The notes: generated by a model not told the origin, from the sequence alone. A stretch of DNA of 64,000 nucleotides from DAOTWA01 sp034435955 (GCA_034435955.1 DAOTWA010000084.1:1-64000); one strand, 5' to 3'; positions 22,933 to 31,736 are shown, numbered from the stretch's first letter. Program-made: numbers and translations.

Positions 22933-24816
22933 CTGGAGACGCAACACATCACTCAACGATTCAGCGCTGGACAGGGACCAGAGCAGCAACTTCAACCCGG
23001 CGTCACACTGGAAAACCGTTATCTGATCCAGGAAGTGATCGGGGTAGGGGGAATGGGGTCGGTATACCGCGCCCGCGACCTACATTTTCCCAATGTGGTA
23101 AAGCTGGTGGCCGTCAAAGAGATGATCAATCAGGCGCGTGATCCGGGCGTGCGCGAGACGATCGTGCAGAATTTCGAGCGCGAGGCCAACATACTGGTGA
23201 CCCTCAATCATCCTGCCATTCCGCGCATCTATGATTTCTTCAGCCATGACGAACGGTCTTATCTGGTCATCGAGTTCATCCATGGCAAGGATCTCGAAGC
23301 GATCATCAATGAGGTGCAGGGGTTCCTCCCCGAAGAGCAGGTCATCTCCTGGGCCATCGAGATTTGCGACGTGCTCCAGTTTCTGCACACGCACAAACCT
23401 GAGCCGATCATCTTTCGGGATATGAAGCCATCCAATGTGATGGTCAACCAATTTAATCACATCGTGCTAGTCGATTTTGGGATTGCCAAGATCTTCAAGG
23501 CTGGTCAAAAAGGGACGATGATCGGAACGGAAGGATATTCGCCGCCCGAACAATATCGCGGCGAAGCCAGCCCTTTGGCCGACATTTATGCTCTTGGAGC
23601 GACGCTGCATCACCTTTTAACCAAGCGCGATCCGCGGCTCGAACCGCCTTTTACCTTCTCGGAGAGACCCATCCGCCAAATTAACCCGCAAGTCTCGGCT
23701 GAGCTGGAGGCGGTGATTTATACCGCATTGAATTACAATCCGGATGATCGCTATCAGAGCGCCGAGGCGATGAAGGATGCGCTTCTGGCAGTGGCGAAGA
23801 AAACCGGGACAATCACTCGTTTGGGCGTGCCAACCGGCAACCTGAATCTGGTCAATGAAGGCATCAAACCGCTGTGGACATTCGAATGTGAAGATGAAAT
23901 TCGCGGCTCGCCGATATACGATAGCGGCGTGATCTATCTGGGCGCGTACGACCACAACCTGTATGCGATCAACGCCGCCAATGGAGAATTCATTTGGAAA
24001 TACGCCACTGACAGCGGCATCACCGGGCGGCCGATCGTTTACGAGAAGACCGTGTACATCGGATCAGAGGATTACCGCATGCACGCCGTTTCCACACGGT
24101 CGGGAAAAATGATGTGGACCTATTATACGGATGGACCGGTGCGGTCTTCCCCGCGCATCGCGGAAGGGCATGTTTTCATCGGCTCCGATGACGGCTATCT
24201 GCACGCGGTCAACATATCCACCAACCGGCGGGTGTGGCGTGTGGAAGCATCCGGCCCGGTACGCTCGACGCCGTTCATTGCCGGCGAACAGGTTTTCTTC
24301 GGCTCTGAGGATGGAGAGTTCATCTGCGCCGATTTCAGCGGGGAGGTCAAATGGCGTTACCGCGCCAAGCGGGGCATCACATCATCGCCGACGGTATCAA
24401 ACGGTGTGGTGTATTTCGCCAGTCTGGATGGCTTTGTATACGCGATGGACGCAAAATCCGGCTGGGTGATCTGGCGCTTTCGGATGGGTAAGGGTACGGT
24501 ATCCTCACCGTGCAAGGTGGACAACAATCTTTTTATCGGCGCTGCGGACGGATTTATCTACTGCATGGATGCCGGCAATGCGAAGGAGATCTGGCGCTTT
24601 CATACCGACAACCAGGTCAGCGGGTCGCCGATCATTTACAAAGATGCACTCTATTGCGGTTCTGCCGACGGCAATCTATACTGCCTTGAGTACCGCACCG
24701 GCCGGCTGCGGTGGAAATTCAGCAGCGGTGGACCGATCACCGGGACGCCCACCATTTACAACGATATCGTTTACATCGGCTCGACCGATCACATCTTGTA
24801 TGCGCTGCTGGCGTGA
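22933..24816 (+). CDS. Ser/Thr protein kinase fused to a PQQ-type beta-propeller, probable CTG start
   Basis: About 627 aa. The kinase domain (about 30-300) shows the glycine loop GVGGMGSVYRA, K62 in VAVKEM, FRDMKPSN (catalytic D163; the usual H is F) and DFG (181-183). At least seven PQQ/WD-like blades follow directly, each with a pattern like GSPIYDSGVIYLGAYDHNLY and ending W-x-Y/F. There is no membrane helix, so the propeller is cytoplasmic and probably binds partners. The first ATG/GTG in frame (23035) would cut the glycine loop. An in-frame stop lies near 22915. GGAGGAG stands 4 nt before CTG 22933, which I take as the start. Confidence 0.9.
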   Translation: METQHITQRFSAGQGPEQQLQPGVTLENRYLIQEVIGVGGMGSVYRARDLHFPNVVKLVAVKEMINQARDPGVRETIVQNFEREANILVTLNHPAIPRIYDFFSHDERSYLVIEFIHGKDLEAIINEVQGFLPEEQVISWAIEICDVLQFLHTHKPEPIIFRDMKPSNVMVNQFNHIVLVDFGIAKIFKAGQKGTMIGTEGYSPPEQYRGEASPLADIYALGATLHHLLTKRDPRLEPPFTFSERPIRQINPQVSAELEAVIYTALNYNPDDRYQSAEAMKDALLAVAKKTGTITRLGVPTGNLNLVNEGIKPLWTFECEDEIRGSPIYDSGVIYLGAYDHNLYAINAANGEFIWKYATDSGITGRPIVYEKTVYIGSEDYRMHAVSTRSGKMMWTYYTDGPVRSSPRIAEGHVFIGSDDGYLHAVNISTNRRVWRVEASGPVRSTPFIAGEQVFFGSEDGEFICADFSGEVKWRYRAKRGITSSPTVSNGVVYFASLDGFVYAMDAKSGWVIWRFRMGKGTVSSPCKVDNNLFIGAADGFIYCMDAGNAKEIWRFHTDNQVSGSPIIYKDALYCGSADGNLYCLEYRTGRLRWKFSSGGPITGTPTIYNDIVYIGSTDHILYALLA

Positions 24817-24886
24817 TAATTGCACTCGATATTTGCCGTGGAAAATAAAAATCTGCGGGGCACATTTATTTTCTTGAGGTGAGCTG

Positions 24887-25783
24887 ATGGTGACGGCTTT
24901 TTTGCGCAATTTGTTCGGCAAGAGAAAAAGCGCGAGAGATGATGTCAAGACGGCCCCGCTCTCTGAGGAACAGGTACAGACTGTGGCCGAGATGGGCGTG
25001 CATCTTGAACCGGCCCAATTACTGGTGGGCTGTGGTCAATCCGTCGGCCGCCAGAGGGAACACAATGAAGATACGCTGTTTACGTTGAACGTCGTACAGG
25101 CCGGCAACAAAGGAAACGTCACCTTTGGCATTTTCATCATGGCCGACGGCATGGGCGGGCATCAGCACGGGGAGATCGCCAGCGGTGTAGCCACACGGGT
25201 AATGGCTTCCGAGTTGGTGCGCAAGATATTTACGCCGCTGTTCGGCGCCACATCCGAGCCTCCGGCAGAACCGGTCCAGGAGATCATGCAAACCGGAATC
25301 CGTGAAGCCCAGCAGGCGGTGATGCATTATGCGCCGGGCGGGGGCACGACGCTGACCGCTGCGCTGGTAATGGGCGACCAGGTGACGTTGGCTCACGTGG
25401 GCGACAGCCGGGCTTACTTCATTTACCCAGATGGACGCATGGAAGTTGTCACCCGGGATCACTCGCTGGTGCACAGGCTGCAGGAGCTTGGGCAGCTATC
25501 CGAAAAGGAGGCCGCCACGCACCCTCAACGGAACGTACTTTACCGCGCCATAGGGCAAGGCGAGCCCTTCGAGGCAGATGTGAACACTTACCGCATGCCG
25601 CACCCCGGATATTTGATGCTGTGCACCGATGGTTTATGGGGTGTAGTTTCCGAAGACGAAATATACCGTATCGTGACCGAATCGGCGGATCCGACTCAGG
25701 CCTGCCAGAATCTGGTTGAAGCCGCCAATTTGGCCGGCGGCCCGGATAATATCAGCATCGTCCTGATTTACTCACCGAACTGA
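24887..25783 (+). CDS. PP2C-type Ser/Thr protein phosphatase
   Basis: A 298-residue PPM phosphatase that should reverse phosphorylation by the kinase encoded upstream. Metal-binding motifs are intact: REHNEDT, MADGMGGHQHG, HVGDSRAYF, CTDGLWGVV and GGPDNISIV. It lacks a membrane segment; an N-terminal 45-residue extension is basic then acidic. GAGGTGAG precedes the ATG. The J/VWA gene follows 12 bp later, placing all in one operon. Confidence 0.95.
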   Translation: MVTAFLRNLFGKRKSARDDVKTAPLSEEQVQTVAEMGVHLEPAQLLVGCGQSVGRQREHNEDTLFTLNVVQAGNKGNVTFGIFIMADGMGGHQHGEIASGVATRVMASELVRKIFTPLFGATSEPPAEPVQEIMQTGIREAQQAVMHYAPGGGTTLTAALVMGDQVTLAHVGDSRAYFIYPDGRMEVVTRDHSLVHRLQELGQLSEKEAATHPQRNVLYRAIGQGEPFEADVNTYRMPHPGYLMLCTDGLWGVVSEDEIYRIVTESADPTQACQNLVEAANLAGGPDNISIVLIYSPN

Positions 25784-25795
25784 CCTCGTTGGGGT

Positions 25796-27277
25796 ATGAT
25801 AGAAGCCAGGAACCATTACGCCAGATTAGGAGTTGCACGGGACGCAACCTCGGAGGAGATCCGCGCTGCTTATTTTGAAGCCGCGCGACGCCTGCACCCG
25901 GATGCGAATCCAGATCCGCAGGCGGCCGAAGATTTTCTGGCGGTTCAGGAGGCGTACGAAGTCCTCTCTGATGAAGGCAAGCGGGCCCAATACGACGCCC
26001 ACTTACAATTGCAAGAGGAGTCGGTCTCGGCGATCAAGATCAACACGCTGTACTCGCGCACGAACATCCCGCGCCTGGAAGAGCCCCAGTTGGTCTACGC
26101 GATGCTGGAGCTGATCGCGATACCGGAGCCGGCCGAGGAAGAGCAATCTCTGCCGCTGAATCTCTGTCTGGTGCTGGATCGCTCCACATCGATGCAAGGC
26201 GCGCGCATGGACATGGTCAAAGCCAATGCCATTCAGATGATCCGTCAAATGCGCCCGCAGGATACGATCTCTGTGGTTGTGTTCAGCGATCGGGCGGAGG
26301 TTCTGGTACCCGCCTCGCGCGTAGTGGAGGTGAACAAGATCGAGTCACGCATCAACATGATTCTGCCCAGCGGCGGCACGGAGATTTTCCGCGGGTTGGA
26401 GGCAGGCATCAGCCAACTGCGGCGCGCGATGAACACGAACACGATCAACCACCTGATTTTGCTCACCGACGGCCGCACGTACGGCGACGAAGAAGCCTGC
26501 CTGAATCTGGCGGCAGAAGCCGCAGAGGAAGGGATTGGCATTAGCGGGTTGGGGATCGGGCACGAATGGAACGATGAATTCCTGGATAAGTTAGCGGCAG
26601 CCTCTGGCGGCAGCAGCATGTACATCTCGGCGCCAAGGGATCTGCACAAATACTTAGAGCAGCAACTGGCCAGTTTAGAAAAGGTCTACGCCGAGCGAGT
26701 GATGCTCGATTTAAACCCAGAAGCGGGGGTGCAACTGCGCTACGCATTCCGCCTGCAGCCAGAAGCCGGGGAGCTGCCCCTGAAGGGGCCGATGCGCCTG
26801 GGGAACATCGTGCAAAATAAGAGCATGACATTGTTATTCGAATTTCTGCTCGATCCGATCCCTGAAGGGGCCGAGAAAATAACGCTCGCTCACGGGAATA
26901 TCCGCATGGAAATCCCTTCTCACCAGATACCGGTGACGCGAATGCGGGTATCATTCAGCCGCGCGGTCAGCGATGGGAGCGAGGTTGACCGACCGCATCC
27001 GGCTATTGTGCAGGCCATGTCACGGCTGACGTTATACCGACTGCAGGCAAAAGCAAGCCTAGAAGCGACTTCCGGGCAGATTGCCAGCGCATCCCGCCGC
27101 TTACAATATCTGGCCACGCACCTGTTGTCGCAAGGCCAGAGAGACCTAGCCCACACGGTATTAGTAGAAGCCGAGCATTTGCAACAAACCCACGAATTCA
27201 CAAACGAAGGGAACAAACGAATTAAATATGGCACCCGGGCATTGCTCTTGCCGCCCGGAATGGAGTACACGCAATGA
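25796..27277 (+). CDS. DnaJ-domain/VWA-domain fusion protein
   Basis: 493 aa. Residues 5-70 are a J domain with the HPD tripeptide (H34-P35-D36), which stimulates DnaK-type ATPases. Residues 118-290 are a von Willebrand A domain with an intact MIDAS (D128-x-S130-x-S132, TDGRT). A beta-rich region and a helical C-terminus (GQIASASRRLQYLATHLL) follow, as in other bacterial VWA proteins. The pairing of J and VWA domains is uncommon. It suggests a metal-dependent adaptor that brings Hsp70 to a client assembly controlled by the neighbouring kinase and phosphatase. Confidence 0.93.
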   Translation: MIEARNHYARLGVARDATSEEIRAAYFEAARRLHPDANPDPQAAEDFLAVQEAYEVLSDEGKRAQYDAHLQLQEESVSAIKINTLYSRTNIPRLEEPQLVYAMLELIAIPEPAEEEQSLPLNLCLVLDRSTSMQGARMDMVKANAIQMIRQMRPQDTISVVVFSDRAEVLVPASRVVEVNKIESRINMILPSGGTEIFRGLEAGISQLRRAMNTNTINHLILLTDGRTYGDEEACLNLAAEAAEEGIGISGLGIGHEWNDEFLDKLAAASGGSSMYISAPRDLHKYLEQQLASLEKVYAERVMLDLNPEAGVQLRYAFRLQPEAGELPLKGPMRLGNIVQNKSMTLLFEFLLDPIPEGAEKITLAHGNIRMEIPSHQIPVTRMRVSFSRAVSDGSEVDRPHPAIVQAMSRLTLYRLQAKASLEATSGQIASASRRLQYLATHLLSQGQRDLAHTVLVEAEHLQQTHEFTNEGNKRIKYGTRALLLPPGMEYTQ

Positions 27278-27786
27278 TTCTTTGCCCCAACTGCCAGCAT
27301 GAGGAAATCGCCGGGGCGCTGTTTTGCAGCGAGTGTGGTGCCCAACTTGTATTCACGGAGCACCTTTCTACGCAATCGATCCGCCGCAATCCAACCGATG
27401 CGCTCACACCAACACAGGTTGCGGAGACGCCACCGACGCCGGCGACAGCAACAAACGATGCAGTCGTTTCGCTGCACTTGGTGGACAGCGGACAGATCCT
27501 GCCGCTAACCGGACGCAGCGAGTTCACGCTTGGGAGGATGACCGAAGGCCAGCCTATCCTGCCGGATGTGGATCTATCCCCTTATGAAGCCTATTCGCAA
27601 GGGGTGTCCCGTCTACACGCTGCGCTGAAGATTGCCAATGACCGGGTGGTCATCGTGGATCTTGGATCATCGAATGGGACGCGGATAAACGGGCAAAAGA
27701 TCGTGCCTAACGTAGATTATCCTCTCAACCATGGGGATATGCTGGCGTTGGGGAAATTGAAAATTCAATTGCTGATCCGCCGCTGA
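27274..27786 (+). CDS. Zinc-ribbon and FHA domain protein
   Basis: 170 aa. An N-terminal zinc ribbon (C4/C7 and C18/C21: CPNCQ, CSECG) is joined by a Pro/Thr/Ala linker (about 40-70) to a forkhead-associated domain (75-165). The latter has FTLGRM, SRLHAALKIANDRVVIVDLGSSNGTRINGQKI, the phosphothreonine-binding R, S, H and N positions. The linker threonines are plausible kinase targets. Its ATG overlaps the preceding stop (ATGA). It should read out phosphorylation by the operon's kinase. Confidence 0.94.
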   Translation: MILCPNCQHEEIAGALFCSECGAQLVFTEHLSTQSIRRNPTDALTPTQVAETPPTPATATNDAVVSLHLVDSGQILPLTGRSEFTLGRMTEGQPILPDVDLSPYEAYSQGVSRLHAALKIANDRVVIVDLGSSNGTRINGQKIVPNVDYPLNHGDMLALGKLKIQLLIRR

Positions 27787-27820
27787 TCTTCTGACTGGAC
27801 TCGAAAGAAGGTAGACTGCT

Positions 27821-28060
27821 ATGCCAACCGTACTGTTACACTTCCAGAACGATGATCCGGTCATGGGCGAGTTGGATGAGCTCCCCAAGCCGACCGATTC
27901 ATTGATCATTGTCCAGAATCCGCGCCGGCGCGATGGAAAAGACCTGCCGAACATGGAGCCCAACGTGACCGCAGTGATGTATCCTGTAGCGCGTCTGATG
28001 TACGTGGAGATCATCTCCAGCGGGGCTGAGGAAGAAATCATTGGTTTCGTGAGAGAGTAG
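27821..28060 (+). CDS. Small conserved-looking protein, 79 aa
   Basis: No family recognised. The sequence is a compact beta-rich unit (TVLLHFQNDDPVMGELDEL, DSLIIVQNPRRRDGKDL, RLMYVEIISSG) ending in an acidic tail. AGAAGG is about 7 nt upstream of the ATG. It lies between the FHA gene (34 bp) and the response regulator (6 bp) and is probably co-transcribed with both, so it may belong to the same signalling unit. Confidence 0.65.
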   Translation: MPTVLLHFQNDDPVMGELDELPKPTDSLIIVQNPRRRDGKDLPNMEPNVTAVMYPVARLMYVEIISSGAEEEIIGFVRE

Positions 28061-28066
28061 GCATCC

Positions 28067-28816
28067 ATGCCCGATGAAACATTTAAAAACAGGCGCATCC
28101 TGGTGGTCGACGACGAGGAGCGCATGGTGCGCTTCATCAGGTTGAACCTGGAACATGATGGCTTCCAGGTGATCGAAGCTTTTCGCGGCGTCCAGGCCGT
28201 GCAACGACTGCGCGATGGGCTGCCGGATCTGGTCCTGCTCGACGTGATGCTGCCCGACATCGACGGCTTTGAAGTGCTGAAAATGATCCGCGAAATCAGC
28301 ACCGTGCCGGTGATTATGCTGACCGCCAAGGGTGAAGAAGATGATCGTGTTCGCGGGCTAGAACTAGGCGCGGATGATTACATCACCAAGCCATTCAGCC
28401 CGCGCGAGCTGGTCAGCCGGGTGAGGGCCGTATTGCGGCGGGTCGCCATGGACAGCGGAGAAACACACGGATTGATCGAAGTGGATGACCGCCTGAAGAT
28501 AGACTTCGACCGGCGTGAAGTATGGGTGGAGGGAAAGCTGGTCAAGCTTCGGCCGACCGAGTATCGCTTGCTCTACCATCTGGTACAAAATGCGGGTTGG
28601 GTCGTCACACATGACCAGCTCCTGGCCAAAGTTTGGGGTTACGAATATCGTGACGAACCGCATTACGTCCGCTTGTACATCAATTACCTGCGGCAAAAAC
28701 TGGAAAAAGACCCCGCCAATCCCAAATACATCCTGACCGAGCGTGGGGTTGGTTATCGCTTTGTGGATTTCCGCCGCCAGAAAGCGGAAGGTGGGGCGGA
28801 CCAACAAAAAGCGTAA
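28067..28816 (+). CDS. OmpR/PhoB-family response regulator
   Basis: 249 aa. The receiver domain (10-125) has the acidic pair D15/D16, phosphoacceptor D59 (LVLLDVMLPD), T in MLTAKGE and K in YITKPFSPRE. The winged-helix DNA-binding domain (150-240) has LVKLRPTEYRLLYHL and YINYLRQKLEKDP. It activates or represses promoters after phosphorylation. No histidine kinase is nearby, so the partner is elsewhere, or it is influenced by the Ser/Thr kinase of the same block (speculative). Confidence 0.95.
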   Translation: MPDETFKNRRILVVDDEERMVRFIRLNLEHDGFQVIEAFRGVQAVQRLRDGLPDLVLLDVMLPDIDGFEVLKMIREISTVPVIMLTAKGEEDDRVRGLELGADDYITKPFSPRELVSRVRAVLRRVAMDSGETHGLIEVDDRLKIDFDRREVWVEGKLVKLRPTEYRLLYHLVQNAGWVVTHDQLLAKVWGYEYRDEPHYVRLYINYLRQKLEKDPANPKYILTERGVGYRFVDFRRQKAEGGADQQKA

Positions 28817-28846
28817 TTGCTGCACTCATTCCAACACTGTTCTTAC

Positions 28847-28879
28847 AAGCGGCTTACGTTTTATTAACGTAAGCCGCTT
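28847..28879. promoter_or_regulatory. Perfect 14-bp inverted repeat upstream of hsp20
   Basis: AAGCGGCTTACGTT and AACGTAAGCCGCTT flank the 5-nt loop TTATT. A TATAAG box lies at 28884-28889, so the repeat covers the -35 position of a possible hsp20 promoter. The lack of a T-tract argues against a simple terminator. An operator or an mRNA-end hairpin are the main options. Confidence 0.6.
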
Positions 28880-28936
28880 ATGGTATAAGCAGTCAAACAG
28901 GATAGCTGACCAAGTCCAGGAAAGGAGGAATTGGCA

Positions 28937-29377
28937 ATGGCTGATCTGACTCTGTGGGAACCGTTGAATGACCTCATGACCATGCGTGATTGGATGGACC
29001 GCTTCATTGATCGCTTCTGGGGCCGGGATCTGATTGGGTTCGGTATGTTCGAGACCCCGCCGGTCGATATGTATCAAACCGAAGATGAAGTGATCGTGAA
29101 GGCGACCATCCCGGGCGTGAAACCTGAGGACCTGCATATCTCGGTAGCCGGTGATGTGCTGACCATCCGCGGCGAGGTCAAGCAGGAAGAAGAGACCAAG
29201 AACAAAACTTACCATCTGCGCGAGCGGCGCTATGGGACATTCTCCCGCTCCTTCCCGTTGCCGACCGCCGTCGTCGCGGATAAGGCTCACGCCGAGTTTG
29301 AGAACGGCATTCTGACACTGGTGCTGCCGAAGGCCGAAGAGGTACGCCCGAAGACCATCACGGTAAAAGCGAAATAA
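28937..29377 (+). CDS. Hsp20/alpha-crystallin small heat-shock protein
   Basis: A 146-residue ATP-independent holdase. The short N-terminal arm (DLTLWEPLNDLMTMRDWMDRF) precedes the alpha-crystallin domain (about 45-135): PPVDMYQTEDEVIVKATIPGVKPEDLHISV, then LRERRYGTFSRSFPLP and FENGILTLVLPKAEE. No clear I-x-I motif is seen in the short tail. AAAGGAGG precedes ATG 28937. It is monocistronic between the palindrome and a strong terminator. Confidence 0.96.
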   Translation: MADLTLWEPLNDLMTMRDWMDRFIDRFWGRDLIGFGMFETPPVDMYQTEDEVIVKATIPGVKPEDLHISVAGDVLTIRGEVKQEEETKNKTYHLRERRYGTFSRSFPLPTAVVADKAHAEFENGILTLVLPKAEEVRPKTITVKAK

Positions 29378-29389
29378 TTCAATGCGGCA

Positions 29390-29424
29390 GGCCGCCCCTT
29401 GGTTCTTCGGAAAAAGGGGCGGCC
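29390..29424 (+). terminator. Terminator of hsp20
   Basis: GGCCGCCCCTT (29390-29400) pairs with AAGGGGCGGCC (29414-29424), followed by a moderately T-rich tail. Confidence 0.75.
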
Positions 29425-29454
29425 GCTTATTGGTTTCTAAAGGAGAAAAGTATT

Positions 29455-29655
29455 ATGCCAGTATATGAATTTGTATGCTCCACATGCGGCGCTCATTTCG
29501 AGAAATGGATTTCTTTCCGTCAAAACGGTGATGAAGTCACCTGCCCTAACGGGCACAAGCAGGTCGCGCGGGTATATTCCGCTCCGGCAGTAGTTTTCAA
29601 GGGCAGCGGATGGTACAGCACCGACCATCGCCCGAAAACGGAGGGAGCGAAATAA
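29455..29655 (+). CDS. FmdB-family zinc ribbon protein
   Basis: 66 aa. MPVYEFVCSTCGAHFEKW is the family start, with a CxxC knuckle (C8, C11). The second knuckle reads CPNGH instead of CPxC, so a histidine may replace the last cysteine. The C-terminus AVVFKGSGWYSTDH is also typical. FmdB proteins are putative regulators, first noted in amide-degradation operons. AAAGGAG precedes the ATG. Confidence 0.9.
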   Translation: MPVYEFVCSTCGAHFEKWISFRQNGDEVTCPNGHKQVARVYSAPAVVFKGSGWYSTDHRPKTEGAK

Positions 29656-29708
29656 GCCTGACCGACCCCGGATAATCCCAGAATTGAACCAAAAATAGTC
29701 ATCATCAC

Positions 29709-29737
29709 TTGCCAGGGGGTGGACTCTCGGCTATACT
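29709..29737 (+). promoter_or_regulatory. Promoter of the NarL-type regulator
   Basis: TTGCCA (29709-29714) and TATACT (29732-29737), 17 nt apart, about 24 nt upstream of ATG 29762. Confidence 0.65.
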
Positions 29738-29761
29738 CATGGCCGGAGGGTGTGATAAGGG

Positions 29762-30415
29762 ATGACAAAACAACGCATTTTACTGGTAGACGACCACGAG
29801 GTCGTCCGTTTGGGATTGAAAGCGCTTCTGGAGCACCATCCGCAATTCGAAGTGGTCGGGGAGGCTGGTACGGCGCGCGAGGCCATTGACCAGGTGTCGC
29901 GCCTGCAACCGGATGTCGTGCTGATGGACATCCGGTTGCCAGGTACATCGGGCATCGAGGCCTGCGAGGAGATCACCCGGCAGTTCCCGGATACGCGCGT
30001 GATCATGCTCACGTCTTACGCGGAGGACGAGATGTTGTTTTCGGCCATCCGTGCAGGCGCTTCAGGGTATGTATTGAAGCAGATCTCCAGCGAAGATCTG
30101 GTGAGGGCTCTCGAGGCGGTCGGGCGGGGAGAAGCGCTGCTCGATCCGGCGGTGACGCAACGGGTCTTTCAAGAGGTGCGCCGGGCGGTAAAGGAGGAGG
30201 AAGCGTCGGCCTTCGTCAATCTAAGCCAGCAGGAGAAGCACGTATTGCTGCTGGTATCCGAAGGGAAGACCAACCGAGAGATCGCAAAAGCCCTCTTCCT
30301 TGGAGAAGGTACGGTGCGTAACTACGTAAGCAGCATTCTCTCGAAGCTGGGGGTGAGCAATCGGGCAGAGGCAGCCGCGTATGCGGTGGAGCACAATCTG
30401 CGGGAATATGTTTAA
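29762..30415 (+). CDS. NarL/LuxR-family response regulator
   Basis: 217 aa. The receiver domain has D10/D11, phosphoacceptor D56 (VVLMDIRLPGTSG) and a K in YVLKQIS. The LuxR-type HTH (about 150-212) reads LSQQEKHVLLLVSEGKTNREIAKALFLGEGTVRNYVSSILSKL. As with the other regulator here, no sensor kinase is adjacent. It is monocistronic with its own promoter. Confidence 0.95.
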   Translation: MTKQRILLVDDHEVVRLGLKALLEHHPQFEVVGEAGTAREAIDQVSRLQPDVVLMDIRLPGTSGIEACEEITRQFPDTRVIMLTSYAEDEMLFSAIRAGASGYVLKQISSEDLVRALEAVGRGEALLDPAVTQRVFQEVRRAVKEEEASAFVNLSQQEKHVLLLVSEGKTNREIAKALFLGEGTVRNYVSSILSKLGVSNRAEAAAYAVEHNLREYV

Positions 30416-30445
30416 CTGAATTCAGGATAGGCAGCGGCATCCATC

Positions 30446-31303
30446 CTAATCTGGATGCATCTGCTGCCAGATGTGCTGCATGTAGAGAGCGTCTTCTTCC
30501 AGGATGGGGCTTTCACATAAGATGCGCCCGCTGCATCCGTTAGCGGCCAGGGCTTGAAACAGTTCTTCCAGATTCAGGTCGGATTCCCTGAGCGGCAGGT
30601 GGTTGCGCTCGCCTTTTGGGCCGTATTCGATTCCGGAAAGGTGTATGTGGAGCTGCGCGAGGGCATCCTGGCCGAGCTCCTGGGCGTATTTTTTCAACAG
30701 ACGATCCCATTCGGCGAAACTGTTGAGCGTACCGTCCCCGGTGCGGGCATGAAGGTGGGCAAAGTCCAGGCATGGAGCCACGCCGGGGATGGCCTGGCTC
30801 ATGGCGATAACGTCATCCAGGGAGCCAAGCATGGCAGGCTTACCCATCGTCTCCGGCCGCAGAGTGACCGGATTTCCGGCGTCACGCAGCTCCGCTACGC
30901 ACTCGCGCAGACGGTGGATGGCCAGGTCGACCACTTCTTTCGGTTGGCCGCCAAAATAGGAGCCAGGGTGGAAGACGATGTCAGTCGCACCGGCCAGATG
31001 GCCATAATAGGCGGCATCCATGAGGCGCTTGCGCGACTTGGGCCATTCTTCTTCATCTGCGTTTAGGTTAATGAAATAAGGCGCGTGAACGCTGATGGAA
31101 ATATCTTTTTCGATGGCTGCCTCGCGAATGGCGAGGCAGGTTTCTTCGGTCACGCGCACTGCCTGAACCCAGCCGAGCTCAAGGGCACCCAAACCGAGGG
31201 CCGAGATTTGCATCACCGCGCCAACGCTGCCGCCCGGTTTTTTTGGAGTGGAGGTGGGTGAGCCGACGGTACCGAAACGAAAAGAAGCGGTTGCCATCAT
31301 CAT
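30446..31303 (-). CDS. Endonuclease IV-like TIM-barrel protein
   Basis: 285 aa. It resembles archaeal-type deoxyribonuclease IV/AP endonucleases of the xylose-isomerase-like TIM-barrel fold. Likely zinc ligands lie in ISVHAPYFINL, VFHPGSYFG, RPETMGK, CLDFAHLHAR, LHIHLSG and ILCESP. The expected role is cutting at abasic sites in DNA repair, though sugar-isomerase relatives share the fold. It is the last gene of a minus cluster after dgkA. Confidence 0.85.
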   Translation of the reverse strand: MMMATASFRFGTVGSPTSTPKKPGGSVGAVMQISALGLGALELGWVQAVRVTEETCLAIREAAIEKDISISVHAPYFINLNADEEEWPKSRKRLMDAAYYGHLAGATDIVFHPGSYFGGQPKEVVDLAIHRLRECVAELRDAGNPVTLRPETMGKPAMLGSLDDVIAMSQAIPGVAPCLDFAHLHARTGDGTLNSFAEWDRLLKKYAQELGQDALAQLHIHLSGIEYGPKGERNHLPLRESDLNLEELFQALAANGCSGRILCESPILEEDALYMQHIWQQMHPD

Positions 31304-31325
31304 GATCCTTTCTAGAACAGGAATA

Positions 31326-31715
31326 TCAGCGGGTGGAAACCAGGCGAACCAGGCGCGCCCACAAGGGGGGGCCGAGGATCAGCAGGCCGATCACGACGGC
31401 GGCCGCGGCGGCGATGAGCACAGCGGCAGCCCCCACGTCCTTGCCGACCTTGGCCAGCGGGTGGTGTTCAGGGCTGGCCAGGTCTACGACCGCTTCCAGA
31501 GCCGTGTTGAGGAATTCGGACGCCCACACCATGGCGATGGTCAGAACCAAAACCGCCCAATCGCGAAGCGGGAGGCCAAGCCACAAGCCCAGGATTGCCA
31601 CCAGAATGGAGGCCAGGGCGTGGATCCAGGCGTTGCGTTGGGTGCGGAGCACGTACCACCAACCGGAGAAGGCATTCTGAAATGAACGCGCGCGTGTGCG
31701 GAAAAACGTGTGCAT
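31326..31715 (-). CDS. dgkA: Diacylglycerol/undecaprenol kinase (DgkA family)
   Basis: A 129-residue membrane kinase with three helices. SFQNAFSGWWYVLRTQRNAWIHALAS, ASEFLNTALEAVVDL (active-site E and N) and HHPLAKVGKDVGAAAVL match the Gram-positive DgkA type, which usually phosphorylates undecaprenol. It sits beside ybeY and the HD-domain gene, a common Gram-positive arrangement. Confidence 0.94.
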   Translation of the reverse strand: MHTFFRTRARSFQNAFSGWWYVLRTQRNAWIHALASILVAILGLWLGLPLRDWAVLVLTIAMVWASEFLNTALEAVVDLASPEHHPLAKVGKDVGAAAVLIAAAAAVVIGLLILGPPLWARLVRLVSTR

Positions 31716-31736
31716 GGGGGTGAATCCTGGCGAATT

